The notes beneath the pieces were generated by a model. It was not told where the DNA came from, did no database searches, and worked only from the letters and a program-made list of their open reading frames with translations. Made by a program: the position numbers and the translations under genes. Below, in pieces: positions 1 through 11,085 of a DNA stretch of 64,000 nucleotides. Source of the stretch: Palaemon carinicauda. Lineage: Eukaryota; Arthropoda; Malacostraca; Decapoda; Palaemonidae. Each line of letters begins with the position of its first letter. Position 1 is the first letter of the stretch. The stretch covers positions 50,345,283 to 50,409,282 of the forward strand of contig NC_090768.1 of the NCBI RefSeq assembly GCF_036898095.1, given 5' to 3'.

Positions 1-3000
1 ACAAATATGATACTTAAGGAGTTAATAGAAGGCTAAAGGGCACTAACCACAATGAAAATGAGCATTGAAAAAATGCCTATACTGTAATACTATTAATCTA
101 GAATATTGGCATATATCTTGAGGGGAAGAACTGCACACTGCCTATAGATTTAACACTTTTTTTACGTCAAAGAAGGCACAAGTTAACGCTAATCACAGGT
201 GATAAATTGCAATATAAAAATCTGAATCATTTGTCTTCAGAAAAACTTTAAAAAAAATTAGTGATGCACTAACCATTTTATCTGCCAGTGAAAAAACAAT
301 ACCCACTCCATCTTAAATACTGTCATTCAATTCTCAGGCACTTTTATTTAAAAATACTGAGTGTTCGTGATAAGGCAACTGTTGTACGAAAAGCATTAAA
401 AAAGATGCATTGTTAAGTGACTCTTTTACTTGTCATTTTTCTTAATACTGTCTCTGCTTCATACAATAGTAAATATCAGAACAAGCTTACGTGAACTAAA
501 GACAGAGATAAATGGACTTTAAAACAGACTTAAGCAAGTATTGAATATGACTGAATCATGAAAAATACTAATTGACTCAAAAAGATTAGTGGAATTGATT
601 AGAGTATAGAAACATTTTTACTTTGTTAACTCAACTTAATAGAAGTAGTAGAGCTTTTTTTAAAGTTTAAAATGAAAATTTTTGGGGTAACCTTCAAGTA
701 GCTTTAAATCATCCGTTCCATCAAGTTTTTAAAACTTACATTACATCTTATTTAAAACATGTTAGTGCCCTTTCTGTCTATTGGCCAATATTTTCAGCTT
801 CCACTGAATGACTTGTTTGAAGAAATATGCAGAAGAGAAAATATGGTGCTAAACACTAAAAGGAAACTTCCAAGGCACATTTCCATTGTTAAAAATGGAT
901 GCATTAATGGCCAGATACAGTACTTTGTTTTATTCTTGTTACCTCAAGTTCTTAGGTCATCTAATATTGTATACAGTAGTACAACAAATGCAGTATAGAC
1001 ATCATTCTACTAGGATCAGGGCAATCAAGCAAAACTCATAAACTCTAACCAAGGACAAGAAGTAACAAGTACTTTACAGTATTCACATGAAGGTATAAAG
1101 CCTTCATGAATATTACTCCCATTCAAATCATAGTAAAAATAATGTCATACCGTATAAAACATAGCTTCATCAACTATCTATTTCTGTTGTTAAACAGATA
1201 ATCTCTGTCTAGCAGAATAACAATATTTATTAACATACAAGATTTGACAAGAGTCCATTAAAAACCATGACACATCAAATGAGTTAGCTGCAGTTTTCAC
1301 TAAACAAGTGGAAGAATGTTAATTCATTCTTCCTCATAAAGTTTATGATTCTTTTTTATATAGAAATTAAAGAACTAGTTATTCAACTGTCATACTATTA
1401 CAACACAGACCAAATCATGTCTTAGAATTTAGATACCTACAGTGTACTTGATACAAATAATGTTTTGAAAATTATGTTACTGAAACACCTTGAAATCTTT
1501 ACACTTTTTTATAAAATCTTTGTTCAAACCAAGGTCAATCTTAAAAAAATCTTCTGCATTATAAACACTGTAACAGCTTAATTTCTAAGTACACAATGGT
1601 TATGCTGCAAACCATGGTATAAGACAGCCCTCGATCGTCATTAATAAAACTACGGCACGTCCTACAGAGCTTTTATCTCCAGTAGTTCTGTACATTAGCA
1701 GCCTAACTACACTGGTAATAAACAAACAATTTAATCTAAAGGAAAAAATATGGATTTTAAGCTAGTACATACTCAACACTCCATGTTAAATCCCATCACA
1801 CAGAGTACAGTACTGTACTGCATAAAGCTAAATATAATAGGTGGACGGTTTCAAAATCACTGAGATCAGAAGTACTGTACACAGATTCTTCAGGTGTGGA
1901 ATGTAATAAAAAAAAAAAGTTTGATTAAAAGCATAGGAATGAAGCTCGTGGAAATTTCATTGCCAAAATGGTATGAATATTTTTACCCGAGTTTCAACGC
2001 ATAAAAAATTCTGTGGTTGCTCATTCTTCAACCAAAGTGTCAAATACAACACTAACCCTCTCCTAATGTTGGCCACAAAAGAATCAAAACTAACAATAAA
2101 CACAGTATTATACTCTAAGTACATTCAAGGCACTAACAACTATTCTCAATGAAAATCTGAACACCATTAAAGTTTTCATGCTTTGATGCGATCAACATAA
2201 TTTATTTATACACTTGAATACTGCTTATTAAGTACTGTACCAAATCATGGAAAGATCATACATGTCATTAGCAACTTACTGTTGCCATTTGTACTCGTTA
2301 GTATAAACAGCTATCTTACTTTAAAACCCTAGCTTACAAAGAGTTTGGCCAAAAGATCATTATTTCACTAGAGGAAGATATAGACCTAAATCACACAAAA
2401 TAGTAAAATTATAACATTAATATATCATTTTTTAATTTCAATGTTTCCCCAAAGATCTTGGTAAAATTAAACACTTATGGTATTAGCGTAAGTATCCTAG
2501 GATTCTTTACAATACTTGGCAGATATAGGGGCAGCCAATATCACCACTGATTCAATCATTTACTTCGTATGTCCGCTAGAACCAAAATCTTTCAACGCAA
2601 AATAAAATAAAAAAATATAAGCAATAACAGTAATGACTAAAAAAAGCATACCTTAGGCTCGCTATTTATATCTCTGTTACTTATGATGCCATATAAAATT
2701 TGCTTTATAACTTGAAAATAAGTTCTAAGTTTTACTATTTGTGTAAGCTACCTATGTAATTTTTGGCAACTACAATTTAGGAAGCGGAAGTTACCTTAAA
2801 ATTTTCTAAAATTAACTTAGATATCAAAATATGATTTATTTATGATTTTTATAAATTATGGAAAAGGGAATGTGAACTTTATTGTACCAATAGACTATTA
2901 CACAACCCATCATTTGCAGCTTTAGACTTAAAAAATGTATTATGAAGGAATAGAAGTCTACCGATTTGCCGTCATTCCTGGCTTATTTCAGTTGGACGAC

Positions 3001-3056
3001 GAAGGGAGCGGTGTCCTTACAGTAGTAGTAAAAAAGAAATTAAGCTGAGAATAATA
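1..3056. other. AT-rich stretch without recognised gene
   Basis: AT-rich intergenic or intronic DNA. I see no coding region, RNA gene or complete repeat here. Short motifs of the type agtactgtac recur, as they do throughout the window. The small open frames present, the longest about 79 codons at 759-998, are of a length expected by chance at this base composition. Confidence 0.6.
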
Positions 3057-3096
3057 TGCTATTTTGATAATAAAATAAATTTTTGAATATACTTAC

Positions 3097-3249
3097 CCGG
3101 TGATTATATAGCTGCAACTCTGTTGCCCGACAGACAACTCTACGGTAAAAACTCGCCAGCGATCGCTACACAGGTTGCGGGTGTGCCCAACAGCGCCATC
3201 TGTTGTACAGATACCCAGTACTCAATGTAAACAAAGACTCAATTTTCTC
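3097..3249. repeat. Copy A left inverted terminal repeat
   Basis: About 153 bp that are nearly the reverse complement of 9367-9519. It starts at ccggtgattatatagctgca and ends at aattttctc. It contains gcgatcgc and the block gcgccatctg shared with copy B. In DIRS elements the two ITRs are inverted and not identical at their outermost bases, as here. Confidence 0.88.
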
Positions 3250-3297
3250 CTCGTCCCACTGCGTCTCTATTGGGGAGGAAGGGAGGGTCCTTTAATT

Positions 3298-3385
3298 TAT
3301 AATCACCGGGTAAGTATATTCAAAAATTTATTTTATTATCAAAATAACATTTTTCAATATTTAACTTAGCCGGTGATTATATAGC
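3298..3385. repeat. Copy A internal complementary region (ICR)
   Basis: The first half (to about 3348) is the reverse complement of the outer left end near 3060-3106. The second half is the reverse complement of the outer right end near 9508-9540. The ICR is therefore the complement of the junction formed when both ends are joined in a circle, the expected template arrangement in DIRS replication. Length is about 88 bp. Confidence 0.88.
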
Positions 3386-3789
3386 TGATTCACACCCAGG
3401 GGGGTGGGTAGAGACCAGCAATATATGTTTACACTTTTATGAGCTAAGAGTTTTTATTTCATTTTAGAAGTTATCAAAATAACAAAAACAAAATAAATAG
3501 GTACCTGGTAAGGAAGTCGACTTGAACAATTTCTCTGCCTTTTAAGTACGTCTTCCTTACGGAGCCTCGCGATCCTCTTAGGATGCTGATCGACCCCTAG
3601 GATCTGAAGTATCAAGGGTTGCAACCCATACAACAGGACCTCATCAAAACCCCTAATCTAGGCGCTCTCAAGAAATGACTTTGACCACCCGCCAAATCAA
3701 CCAGGATGCGAAAGGCTTCTTAGCCTTCCGGACAACCCAAAAAAACAACAATAAAAACATTTCAAGAGAAAGATTAAAAGGGTATGGAA

Positions 3790-4938
3790 TTAGGGAATTG
3801 TAGTGGTTGAGCCCTCACCCACTACTGCACTCGCTGCTACGAATGGTCCCAGTGTGTAGCAGTTCTTGTAAAGAGACTGGACATCTTTCAAGTAAAATGA
3901 CACGAACACTGACTTGCTTCTCCAATAGGTTGCGTCCATTATACTTTGCAGAGATATATTTTGCTTAAAGGCCACGGAAGTTGTTACAGTTCTAACTTCG
4001 TGCGTCTTCACCTTAAGCAAAGTTCGGTCTTCCTCACTCAGATGGGAATGAGCTTCTCGTATTAACAATCTGATAAAGTCTGACCAAGCATTCTTTGACA
4101 AAGGCAAGGATGGTTTCTTAACTGAACACCATAAAGCTTCAGATTGCCCTTGTAAAGGTTTAGTACGCTTTAAATAGAACTTAAGAGCTCTAACAGGGCA
4201 TAAGACTCTTTCTAGTTCATTGCCTACGATCTCCGATAAGCTGGGGATATCAAAAGATTTAGGCCAAGGCCGAGAAGGCAGCTCATTTTTGGCTAGAAAA
4301 CCAAGTTGTGGCGAACAAGTGGCTTTTTCTGACGAAAATCCTATGTTCTTGCTGAAGGCATGAATCTCACTGACTCTTTTAGTCGAGGCTAAGCATACCA
4401 GGAAAAGAGTCTTAAGAGTGAGATCTTTCAGGGAGGCTGATTGTAACGGCTCCAACCTGTCTGATATGAAGAATCTTAGTACCACGTCTAAATTCCATCC
4501 AGGGGTAGCCAAACGACGCTCCTTGGTGGTCTCAAAAGACTTAAGGAGGTCTTGCAGATCTTTATGTTTGGAAAGATCTAAGCCTCTATGCCGGAAGACC
4601 GATGCCAACATGCTTCTGTAGCCCTTGATAGTGGGAGCTGAAAGGGATCGTCCTTTTCTCAGGTATAAGAGAAAAACAGCTATTTGAGCTACAGAGGTAC
4701 TGGTCGAGGATACAGAAACTGACTTGCACCAGTCTCGGAAGACTTCCCACTTCGATTGGTAGACTCTAATGGAAAAAGCTCTCCTTGCTCTAGCAATCGC
4801 ACTGGCTGCTTCCTTCGAAAAGCCTCTATCTCTCGAGAGTCTTTCGATAGACTGAAGGCAGTCAGACGAAGAGCGTGGAGGCTTTGGAGTACCTTCTTTA
4901 CGTGTGGCTGACGTAGAAGGTCTACCCTTAGAGGAAGA
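3790..4938 (-). CDS. DIRS tyrosine recombinase, copy A (open catalytic frame)
   Basis: Tyrosine recombinase that in DIRS elements integrates the circular DNA copy without making a target duplication. The frame is open from just after a TAG at 4939-4941 to the stop at 3790. The first ATG inside it is at 4609-4611 (273 codons), but homology to B and C continues upstream through an N-terminal SAM-like region containing RVYQSKWEVF. Catalytic residues visible: Arg in KRVSEIHAF, His and Arg in HEVRTV, and the nucleophile Tyr in SFYLKDV, with Trp in the usual second His/Trp place (ATYWRSK). The C-terminus GEGSTTTIP is shared by all copies. It overlaps the end of the RT-RNase H frame, as in B and C. 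The TAG removes the N-terminal Met residues used in the other copies, so how translation would start is unclear. This is the only copy of the three without a stop or frameshift within the YR domain. Confidence 0.8.
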   Translation of the reverse strand, partial: SSSKGRPSTSATRKEGTPKPPRSSSDCLQSIERLSRDRGFSKEAASAIARARRAFSIRVYQSKWEVFRDWCKSVSVSSTSTSVAQIAVFLLYLRKGRSLSAPTIKGYRSMLASVFRHRGLDLSKHKDLQDLLKSFETTKERRLATPGWNLDVVLRFFISDRLEPLQSASLKDLTLKTLFLVCLASTKRVSEIHAFSKNIGFSSEKATCSPQLGFLAKNELPSRPWPKSFDIPSLSEIVGNELERVLCPVRALKFYLKRTKPLQGQSEALWCSVKKPSLPLSKNAWSDFIRLLIREAHSHLSEEDRTLLKVKTHEVRTVTTSVAFKQNISLQSIMDATYWRSKSVFVSFYLKDVQSLYKNCYTLGPFVAASAVVGEGSTTTIP

Positions 4939-5945
4939 CTATTGGGAACGTCTACTAACCATCGAAGTATCTCGGTGAACCATTCTCTCGCGGGCCAGAG
5001 GGAAGCAACTAACGTCAACCTTATGCCTTCGTGAGAGGCGAACTTCTGCAGTACCTTGTTGACAATCTTGAACGGTGGGAATGCGTAGAGATCCAGATGT
5101 GACCAATCTAGGAGGAAAGCATCTATATGTATTGCTGCTGGGTCCAGGACTGGAGAGCAATAGATTGGAAGCCTCTTGGTCAGCGAGGTTGCAAAGAGAT
5201 CTATGGATGGTTTTACCCCAAGTGGCCCAAAGTCTCTTGCACACATCCTTGTGGAGGGTCCATTCGGTTGGAATTACTTGCCCTTTCCGACTGAGACAAT
5301 CTGCTATGACGTTCAAGTCGCCTTGGATGAACCTCGTTACTAGGGAGATGTCTTGACCTTTTGACCAGATGAGCAGGTCCCTTGTGATCTCGTACAACGT
5401 CAGTGAGTGGGTACCTCCTTGTTTGGAGATGTACGCCAAGGCCGTGGTGATGTCCGAGTTAACTTCCACCACTTTGCCTCGAAGGAGAGACTTGAAGCTT
5501 TTCAAGGCCAGATGTACTGCCAACAGCTCCTTGCAGTTGATATGCATGCTCCTCTGACTCGAGTTCCACAGTCCTGAGCATTCCCGACCGTCTAGTGTCG
5601 CGCCCCAGCCCACGTCCGATGCGTCCGAGAAGAGAACGTGGTTGGGAGTCTGAACAGCCAGGGGAAGACCCTCTCTTAGGTTGATATTGTCCTTCCACCA
5701 AGTCAGACAAGACTTTATCTTTTCGGAAACCGGGATCGAGACCGCTTCTAGCGTCTTGTCCTTTTTCCAGTGAAAAGCTAGATGGTATTGAAGAGGACGG
5801 AGGTGTAGTCTTCCTAGTGACACAAATTGTTCCACGGATGACAGCGTCCCTACCACACTCATCCACAGCCTGACTGAGCAGCGTTCCTTCTTCAGCATCT
5901 TCTGGATGGATAGATGGATAGCAGGGCTTGATCTATTCTGGGGGC
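4689..5945 (-). pseudogene. Copy A RNase H/methyltransferase-like remnant of RT ORF
   Basis: Carboxy-terminal part of the DIRS pol ORF. It begins after the RT palm, at the region equivalent to residue 340-345 of copy B, and runs through RNase H and the downstream methyltransferase-like segment. RNase H acidic residues are present (SDASDVGW, KELLAVH, NSDITTALAY; B and C have NSDN). A 1-bp insertion near 5215 (a 17-base version of the 16-base segment in B and C) shifts the frame after RLWATWG; the correct frame resumes in 4689-5246. The reverse transcriptase YLDD region is missing because of an internal deletion that joins this piece to gag at about 5945. Confidence 0.85.
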
Positions 5946-6543
5946 TGATCGTCTTGTTGTTCAGCAACGTCCTCATCAGAGGGTTCCTCATCCGAAAACT
6001 GATGAGGAAACGGCAACGGAGTGGGCAACGTCTGGCTCGCTGAGTCCGGTCGCACTGGTGCATGCGTGACGGAGCCGGACGCAATATCATGGAACTGCTG
6101 CACAGTCTGTGAACTGTCAACAACCATGGGTGCGCGAGGAAGCACAGCGTCAACCCGAGACTGTCTAGACCGTCTGGGTTGTGCAGTCAACACCCTACCG
6201 GGTTGCTGAGGTTGACGCACTGCGTCAAAACAAGTCACCTCTGCTGGTTGTTGAACGTCCTGAACGTCAACAACCACCTCCGAGCGTCGCTTAACGTCAA
6301 CGTGCGGCTGGCAACCCACACTGGGTCGCATCGGTGGAGGAACCACCTCAACTGGCAGACGCGAGTAGGTTACCTCAGCGTCAACAGGGTGCACAACCGA
6401 CCGGTTGGAAGGTTGTTGGCCAGAAGGTTCGGTAGCAACCTTCTCCGCATTAAAGTCCTCTATCAAGGACGCAAGCTTGGACTGCATGTCTTGCAGCAAA
6501 GCCCATTTAGGGTCTACGGGAGCAGGTGTGGCAACAGACGGGG
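5933..6543 (-). pseudogene. Copy A gag fragment 1 (central part)
   Basis: Open frame of about 188 codons, from the block LQDMQSKLASL to DEDVAEQQDD, matching the middle of Gag in copies B and C (Pro, Val and Asp-rich, with repeated VDAV/FDAVRQP). It lacks the cysteine-rich N-terminus and the conserved C-terminal domain. On its 3' side it is fused to the RNase H remnant by a deletion of about 1.75 kb relative to copy C. On its 5' side it joins a second gag fragment near 6543. Confidence 0.82.
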
Positions 6544-8170
6544 TTAGCGACTGAGGCGGTACCGTTTACCATCCCTGAAAGCCTTGTTATGCGTGACATA
6601 ATTGTACAGCAAAACTTCAAAGGCTCGAAAACAGCTGTGAAGTTGACCTGTAAACAACTTGGAGTGTCTCCTGTCCAGGCGCCAGGGAGAGTCTACCAGA
6701 ATTGAGAAGTCTATCTGGGCAGAGGCATGAACTCCCAAGCCGAGAACTTCTCTCGTGTCATATCAGACTCTCGCTCTATGAACCAGTTTAAAAGAAGGGA
6801 AAGCAAAGGCTGTATCCCCCAAACTCCTCCTGGTGAAAAACCAGTCGCCTAGCCAACGTAAAGCTCTCTAGGAGAGCGAGAGAGCACTAGCTTAAAAACA
6901 ACGGCTTCGAAGTAGCTAGGTCTAGTGTAAGCTCTGACGTTTAGGCGAACGAGGAGCAGCAGTTACAAAAGATCCGGACAAAGATCCTTAAAAAAATCAT
7001 CATGATTTAATTAAAGTCCATAGGAGGCTAAGCAGCTTTAGGCTCCTCTCCATCTGACAGAGTCCTCAAGGGAATATCAGTAGGAGGGGGAACAGCAACT
7101 TCCTCATCTACAGGAACCTTGTCCGATAAAAGCTGAGTCTCAAGCAAGGGAGAGACCTACCGTGGTGGCAATGCTTTACAAGCAGAGTCCACACTCACTG
7201 GTGCATTAGTAGCGGACCAGAACGCAACGTCATGTAACTGCTTGACGGTCTGTGAACTGACAACAACTGAACTGTCAACCACAACAGGTGCGTGAGGACG
7301 CACAGCGTCCACTCGAGACTGCTTTGACTGCCTAGACTGAGCAGTCAAAACAACACTAGAATGCGGAGGTTGACGCACAGCGTCAAAACAAGTCAACTCC
7401 GATTGTTAGTGAACGTCTTGAACGTCAACAGGAGCATCAGCAAGTGGCCTAACATCCAAATGCGGCTGAAAAACCACACGAGACCGCATCGAGTGTGGTT
7501 CTAAACAACCTGACTGACGTGACTAAGCTACGCCAACGTCAACAGTAAGCACAAAGGAACGTTAGGTTGGCTGAAAGCCAGGATATCGATGAGATAAACG
7601 GCTAGACTCAACGGACTAATCTGCAGAATAGTCTTCCATAAGGGAGGCAAGCATATACTGCATGTCTTGCCAGACAACCCATTAAGGATCAACGGAAATG
7701 GTTGTGGTAAGAGACGAGGGTAACGTCTGTGACCGCAACACTTTGCCTACAAAAAAAGACTCTCGGAGTCTGTGTTACGCTTTTGTTAGGCGGCGAGCAG
7801 TTATCCGATGACTGCATAGGGTCAGAGCTGTCCTAATGGTTGTAACCAGGACGCTGGACCTGTCCTGAAAGGACTGACTTTCGCTTAAGGGCTTTGAAAC
7901 CTTGTGACAGGTTTCTTATGCGAAAAGCCTTCGGATGAGGAGAAACAACGTCTCTCTCGTCTTATGGTAGGGGAGATCTTGGTAAGATACACCCGATACC
8001 ATAGAGGGAAAACGTCTGTTCGTTGGTCAAGGCCTCTCGAACCCATAAGTCGTTTGACATTACTTCTCCCCTGGGCTTGGGAGCATGTAAGAGGTCCCGG
8101 ACTAGGTGAACGACAGGCACGAACAGACGAACCCTCGGACGCAACACTGTAACACTTTGCGCATATCACT
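6544..8170 (-). pseudogene. Copy A gag fragment 2 (decayed, overlapping duplicate)
   Basis: Degenerate Gag-like sequence matching copy C from about 28455 to 30075. Recognisable pieces are GVHASAQIDFSILVDSPWRL (B and C have GVPASAQGDFSSLVDSPRRL) near 6680-6735, and a second FDAVRQPP/SRVDAVRPHAP block at 7157-7396. Many stops and frameshifts. Because the VDAV block also occurs in fragment 1, the region is present twice in this element, and fragment 2 is clearly more decayed than fragment 1. This suggests recombination or template switching between two DIRS copies of different age. Confidence 0.8.
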
Positions 8171-8174
8171 TTAT

Positions 8175-9220
8175 TACTTTGATTTTCTGTTTTGCACTTA
8201 TTTCACTGAAATCGAAACTTTTACTGATTTCTACCTGAAACACGCAATTCTACCCTTCATTAAAAGGTAGTAATTGCGAAATCAGTCGTATAATGCAAGC
8301 TCATTAATACCAGCAAAAAACAGAAAACATATTTTAAGATAAAAAAATCAGTGGCTGGGAAAGAGACTAAACACTAGTTCATATAACTACGTTTTCAATC
8401 TCTCACCGCACATAGCCTGGGGACGAGAATAAAAAACTAAAACGTTTTATCCTTCCTCCCCGTACAGCGACTAGGGACGAGAGTAACTCGAGAACAACGT
8501 TACCCGCTTGAACGGAACGTTTTCTCTCCTCTCTCTCCCTCCGTCTCTATCTCTCTCTCTTTCTCTCTTGATTTCGCACCTGAGAGAAGAGCCCAATTAT
8601 ATTTCGTCAAAAAAACATGTTATTTGACTAAAGGAAAAAACTGAAAGGTTTTTCAAATAAAAAGTTCCTTTAAAATAGAATTTAAAACATTTAAGCTAAG
8701 AAAGAATGAACAAAACGTCAGAATCGATTTACTCTTACTGCAAAAGTGAAACCGTGATACACTCTCTCTCCATCGTAACGATAGAGCGCATGTTGAACGT
8801 CCTGAACGTCAACAACTGCGTAGCATAAATAAACTAAACGTTAGTTCATCTTTGAAAACAGTACGAAGACTATCAAAGAAAATCTTTCATAAAATATTAC
8901 ATTTAAAAGTTTTAAATCCTTAGCTCATTACGATATAAAGGGCTCAACGTTGATTAACTTCGGTTTCCAAGTTAGGACCGCCTACTCTCAGGAAAGGTCT
9001 ATATAAACAAAACATTAAAATTATTTTTATATGTTTATAATAAACGGAAAGTTAATCGAAGAGGCCTAATAAAGGCGGAGAGATATAAAATATATAGAGG
9101 AAAATCTATAACGTGATATAATTACTAAAAGCCTAAACACACTTCCGTCTAAGGGAAGGGTCGGCCATTTAAAAGTGAAAGAAAGTCCATACTCTCTTTG
9201 TCACCATAATTAAATCTATC
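8175..9220. other. Copy A segment with no counterpart in B or C
   Basis: About 1 kb inside the element, between decayed gag and the leader next to the right ITR. It replaces the N-terminal gag region of B and C. It contains a CT-rich microsatellite near 8519-8575, repeated aacgtt/acgtt motifs, and a short gag-like piece (gaacgtcctgaacgtcaac near 8796-8814). No sizeable open frame. It could be the leader of a different DIRS subfamily, or an insertion. Confidence 0.6.
8519..8575. repeat. CT-rich simple sequence
   Basis: Run of tctctct-type dinucleotide sequence interrupted by ccctccg, inside the unique segment of copy A. Confidence 0.7.
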
Positions 9221-9366
9221 CAAAACGAGTTAAAGATTTAAGATGAAGATAAAACACCTGCATAGCGAAAGCTCAAAACTAGAATAAAGTACTTCACCAA
9301 TTAGTTGTGAAAAAAACTCCAGTTTAGCAACAGCGAGTAAGTACGTCTTGTCGATTGCTCGACAGA

Positions 9367-9519
9367 GAGAAAATTGAGTCTTTGTTTACATTGAGTACTG
9401 GGTATCTGTACGACAGATGGCGCTGTTGGGCACACCCGCAACCTGTGTAGCGATCGCTGGCGAGTTTTTACCGTAGATTTGTCTGTCGGGCAACAGAGTT
9501 GCAGCTATATAATCACCGG
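9367..9519. repeat. Copy A right inverted terminal repeat
   Basis: Nearly the reverse complement of 3097-3249. It starts at gagaaaattgag and ends at the ccgg of aatcaccggc. The following 21 bases (taagttaaatattgaaaaat) are the outer right end and match the second half of the ICR. Confidence 0.88.
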
Positions 9520-9540
9520 CTAAGTTAAATATTGAAAAAT

Positions 9541-10868
9541 ACAGAATACTTTGTGTGAATGACTAAGTAGAATTTAGTTTCAATATATAAGTTTCTAGAC
9601 CACTGGTCATCTCTGTATTCCATAAAATTTACTATCTTGGAACATAAAACAAAAAAATTTAATTTTTGTAACACTATTCCATCACTCTACTGTAGGAAAG
9701 TACTGTATATAACTGTACATTTACTCGTAAAACCAGTTCAAAAATAGGATTTCAATAATAAAACTTATTATTTCAATACTCAACTGATCTTCATAGTGCT
9801 TCTTTCTTGAACATGTTTAAATATTTTTAAAGAAAAACAGGGTCCTTTTATATAAACTACAGTACTTAGAGATTCTAATAATCTATTCATTCATAAAAAA
9901 TACTGTGGCTTGGTTATCAAAATCAAATTATAAATCTAACTCCTAATAGCTTTTGGGCAAAAAAATAATGAAATAAATAATATGCTTTGCCAGTTACCTT
10001 AAATATATAGCAATCCATAGCTTCCTGAAATTCCCTTTAGAAAACTGCTTATGTTTAATGCTGTCAAACTGATTCTCAGAGTACTTCCAAACTTCTACGA
10101 GTATTCCTCCTTTAAGATGCAGCACAACATTAAAATGACACCACCAATGTCACTGACCTAAATTCCATTTTAGTATAAATCTAAGGAATAGAAGATTTAC
10201 AATAATCCTTAACGAACAGCAAAATATATTTATGAATGACTGACAGCCAAAGAGTGAAAGTATGATAATCAGATCTAAACCAAATTTCTCAAGTTAAATC
10301 AAACGAAAAATTCAACGCCTCAAAAGAAAAGGTGAAAAAATACGAAAACTTTAAAGCACAAGTCAATCCTTCGACAACAATATTCATCAATCACACACAC
10401 TTGACCACATAATTACCCAGTTCTATAGAAAACTAAAGGCTACCAAACAAAGGCAGCCTTGCCAAATCAACGATGGAGTATTGAAATCTTTCACCAGTCT
10501 CTAACTACTGTACGTGATATCACGCATCACCTTGAGATTAGTTCAGCATAAATCCCTAAAGTATGCTGTAATTGGCACTAAAAGCTAAATATTATGATAT
10601 GTATCTTAGGGGTATTAGCAGTAATTACCCTATGTAAAAATGAGATGCATTACTGGAGTGGTTTCCAAAGTTGAGTTTCACAAGTCTGGCATAATTAGCC
10701 AAGGCATCAAGATCAATCACCTCACCCACTAACCTTTGCTTTCAGTCAGTTGATTGCACTTTCTCTAGTGAGCTCACATACATTTGTGTCCAAAATTCCT
10801 ACAGCTATTTGTACACAATATAATGTTCTTTAAAAGGAAGGTAATGTTTTGTATTTTATTTTGCAATT
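9541..10868. other. AT-rich stretch without recognised gene
   Basis: Flank of copy A. AT-rich, with no repeat or coding region that I can support. Confidence 0.5.
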
Positions 10869-11085
10869 CATCATCGTCATCTCCTACGCCTATTGAAGCA
10901 AAGGGCCTCAGTTAGATTTTCAACACGAGAGATAAATTCACCAAACTTTCAACTGGGCTCCACAAGGCACTAGAATAGTTGGAAGACCCAGGCCTACATG
11001 GCTGAGGACTGCAAAGCATGAAGTAGATGATGAATGGCGAAGCATTGATTTAAAAGCTCCAGATAGAGATGACTGGCGAAATCTA
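10869..11085. mobile_element. Non-LTR retrotransposon 3' end with inversion
   Basis: Two pieces of one element tail in opposite orientation. From 10936 to 11085 the plus strand encodes 50 open codons with NWAPQGTRIVGRPRPTW and DRDDWRNL, typical of the C-terminus of a non-LTR retrotransposon ORF2 or a related repeat (a GRP-x-x-x-W block followed by a W-R stretch). From 10869 to 10919 the plus strand holds the reverse complement of what should follow (aaatctaactgaggcccttt, then caataggcgtaggag). The shared gaaatct at the breakpoint suggests twin-priming inversion during insertion. The name of the family is not certain. Confidence 0.6.

Larger units (their letters stand above)
3057..9540 (-). 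mobile_element. DIRS-like retrotransposon, copy A (chimeric, defective)
   Basis: DIRS-type element recognised by inverted terminal repeats, an internal complementary region next to the left end, and YR, RNase H and Gag coding sequence on the minus strand. The outer limits are set by comparing both ends with the ICR and with copies B and C. The left end follows ATG-tatttt-like sequence and the right end stops after gaaaaat. The copy is not a simple element: the RT core is deleted, Gag is present as two overlapping pieces, and the segment from about 8175 to 9220 does not resemble B or C. Its ITRs are close to those of copy B and different from those of C. The YR catalytic frame is open, so it could supply recombinase but not reverse transcriptase. 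Confidence 0.9.

Noticed and set aside
3097..9519. ITR pairs as long terminal repeats of a Gypsy-type element
   Set aside because: The repeats are inverted, not direct, there is no integrase or protease, and a tyrosine recombinase and ICR are present. The element is DIRS-type.
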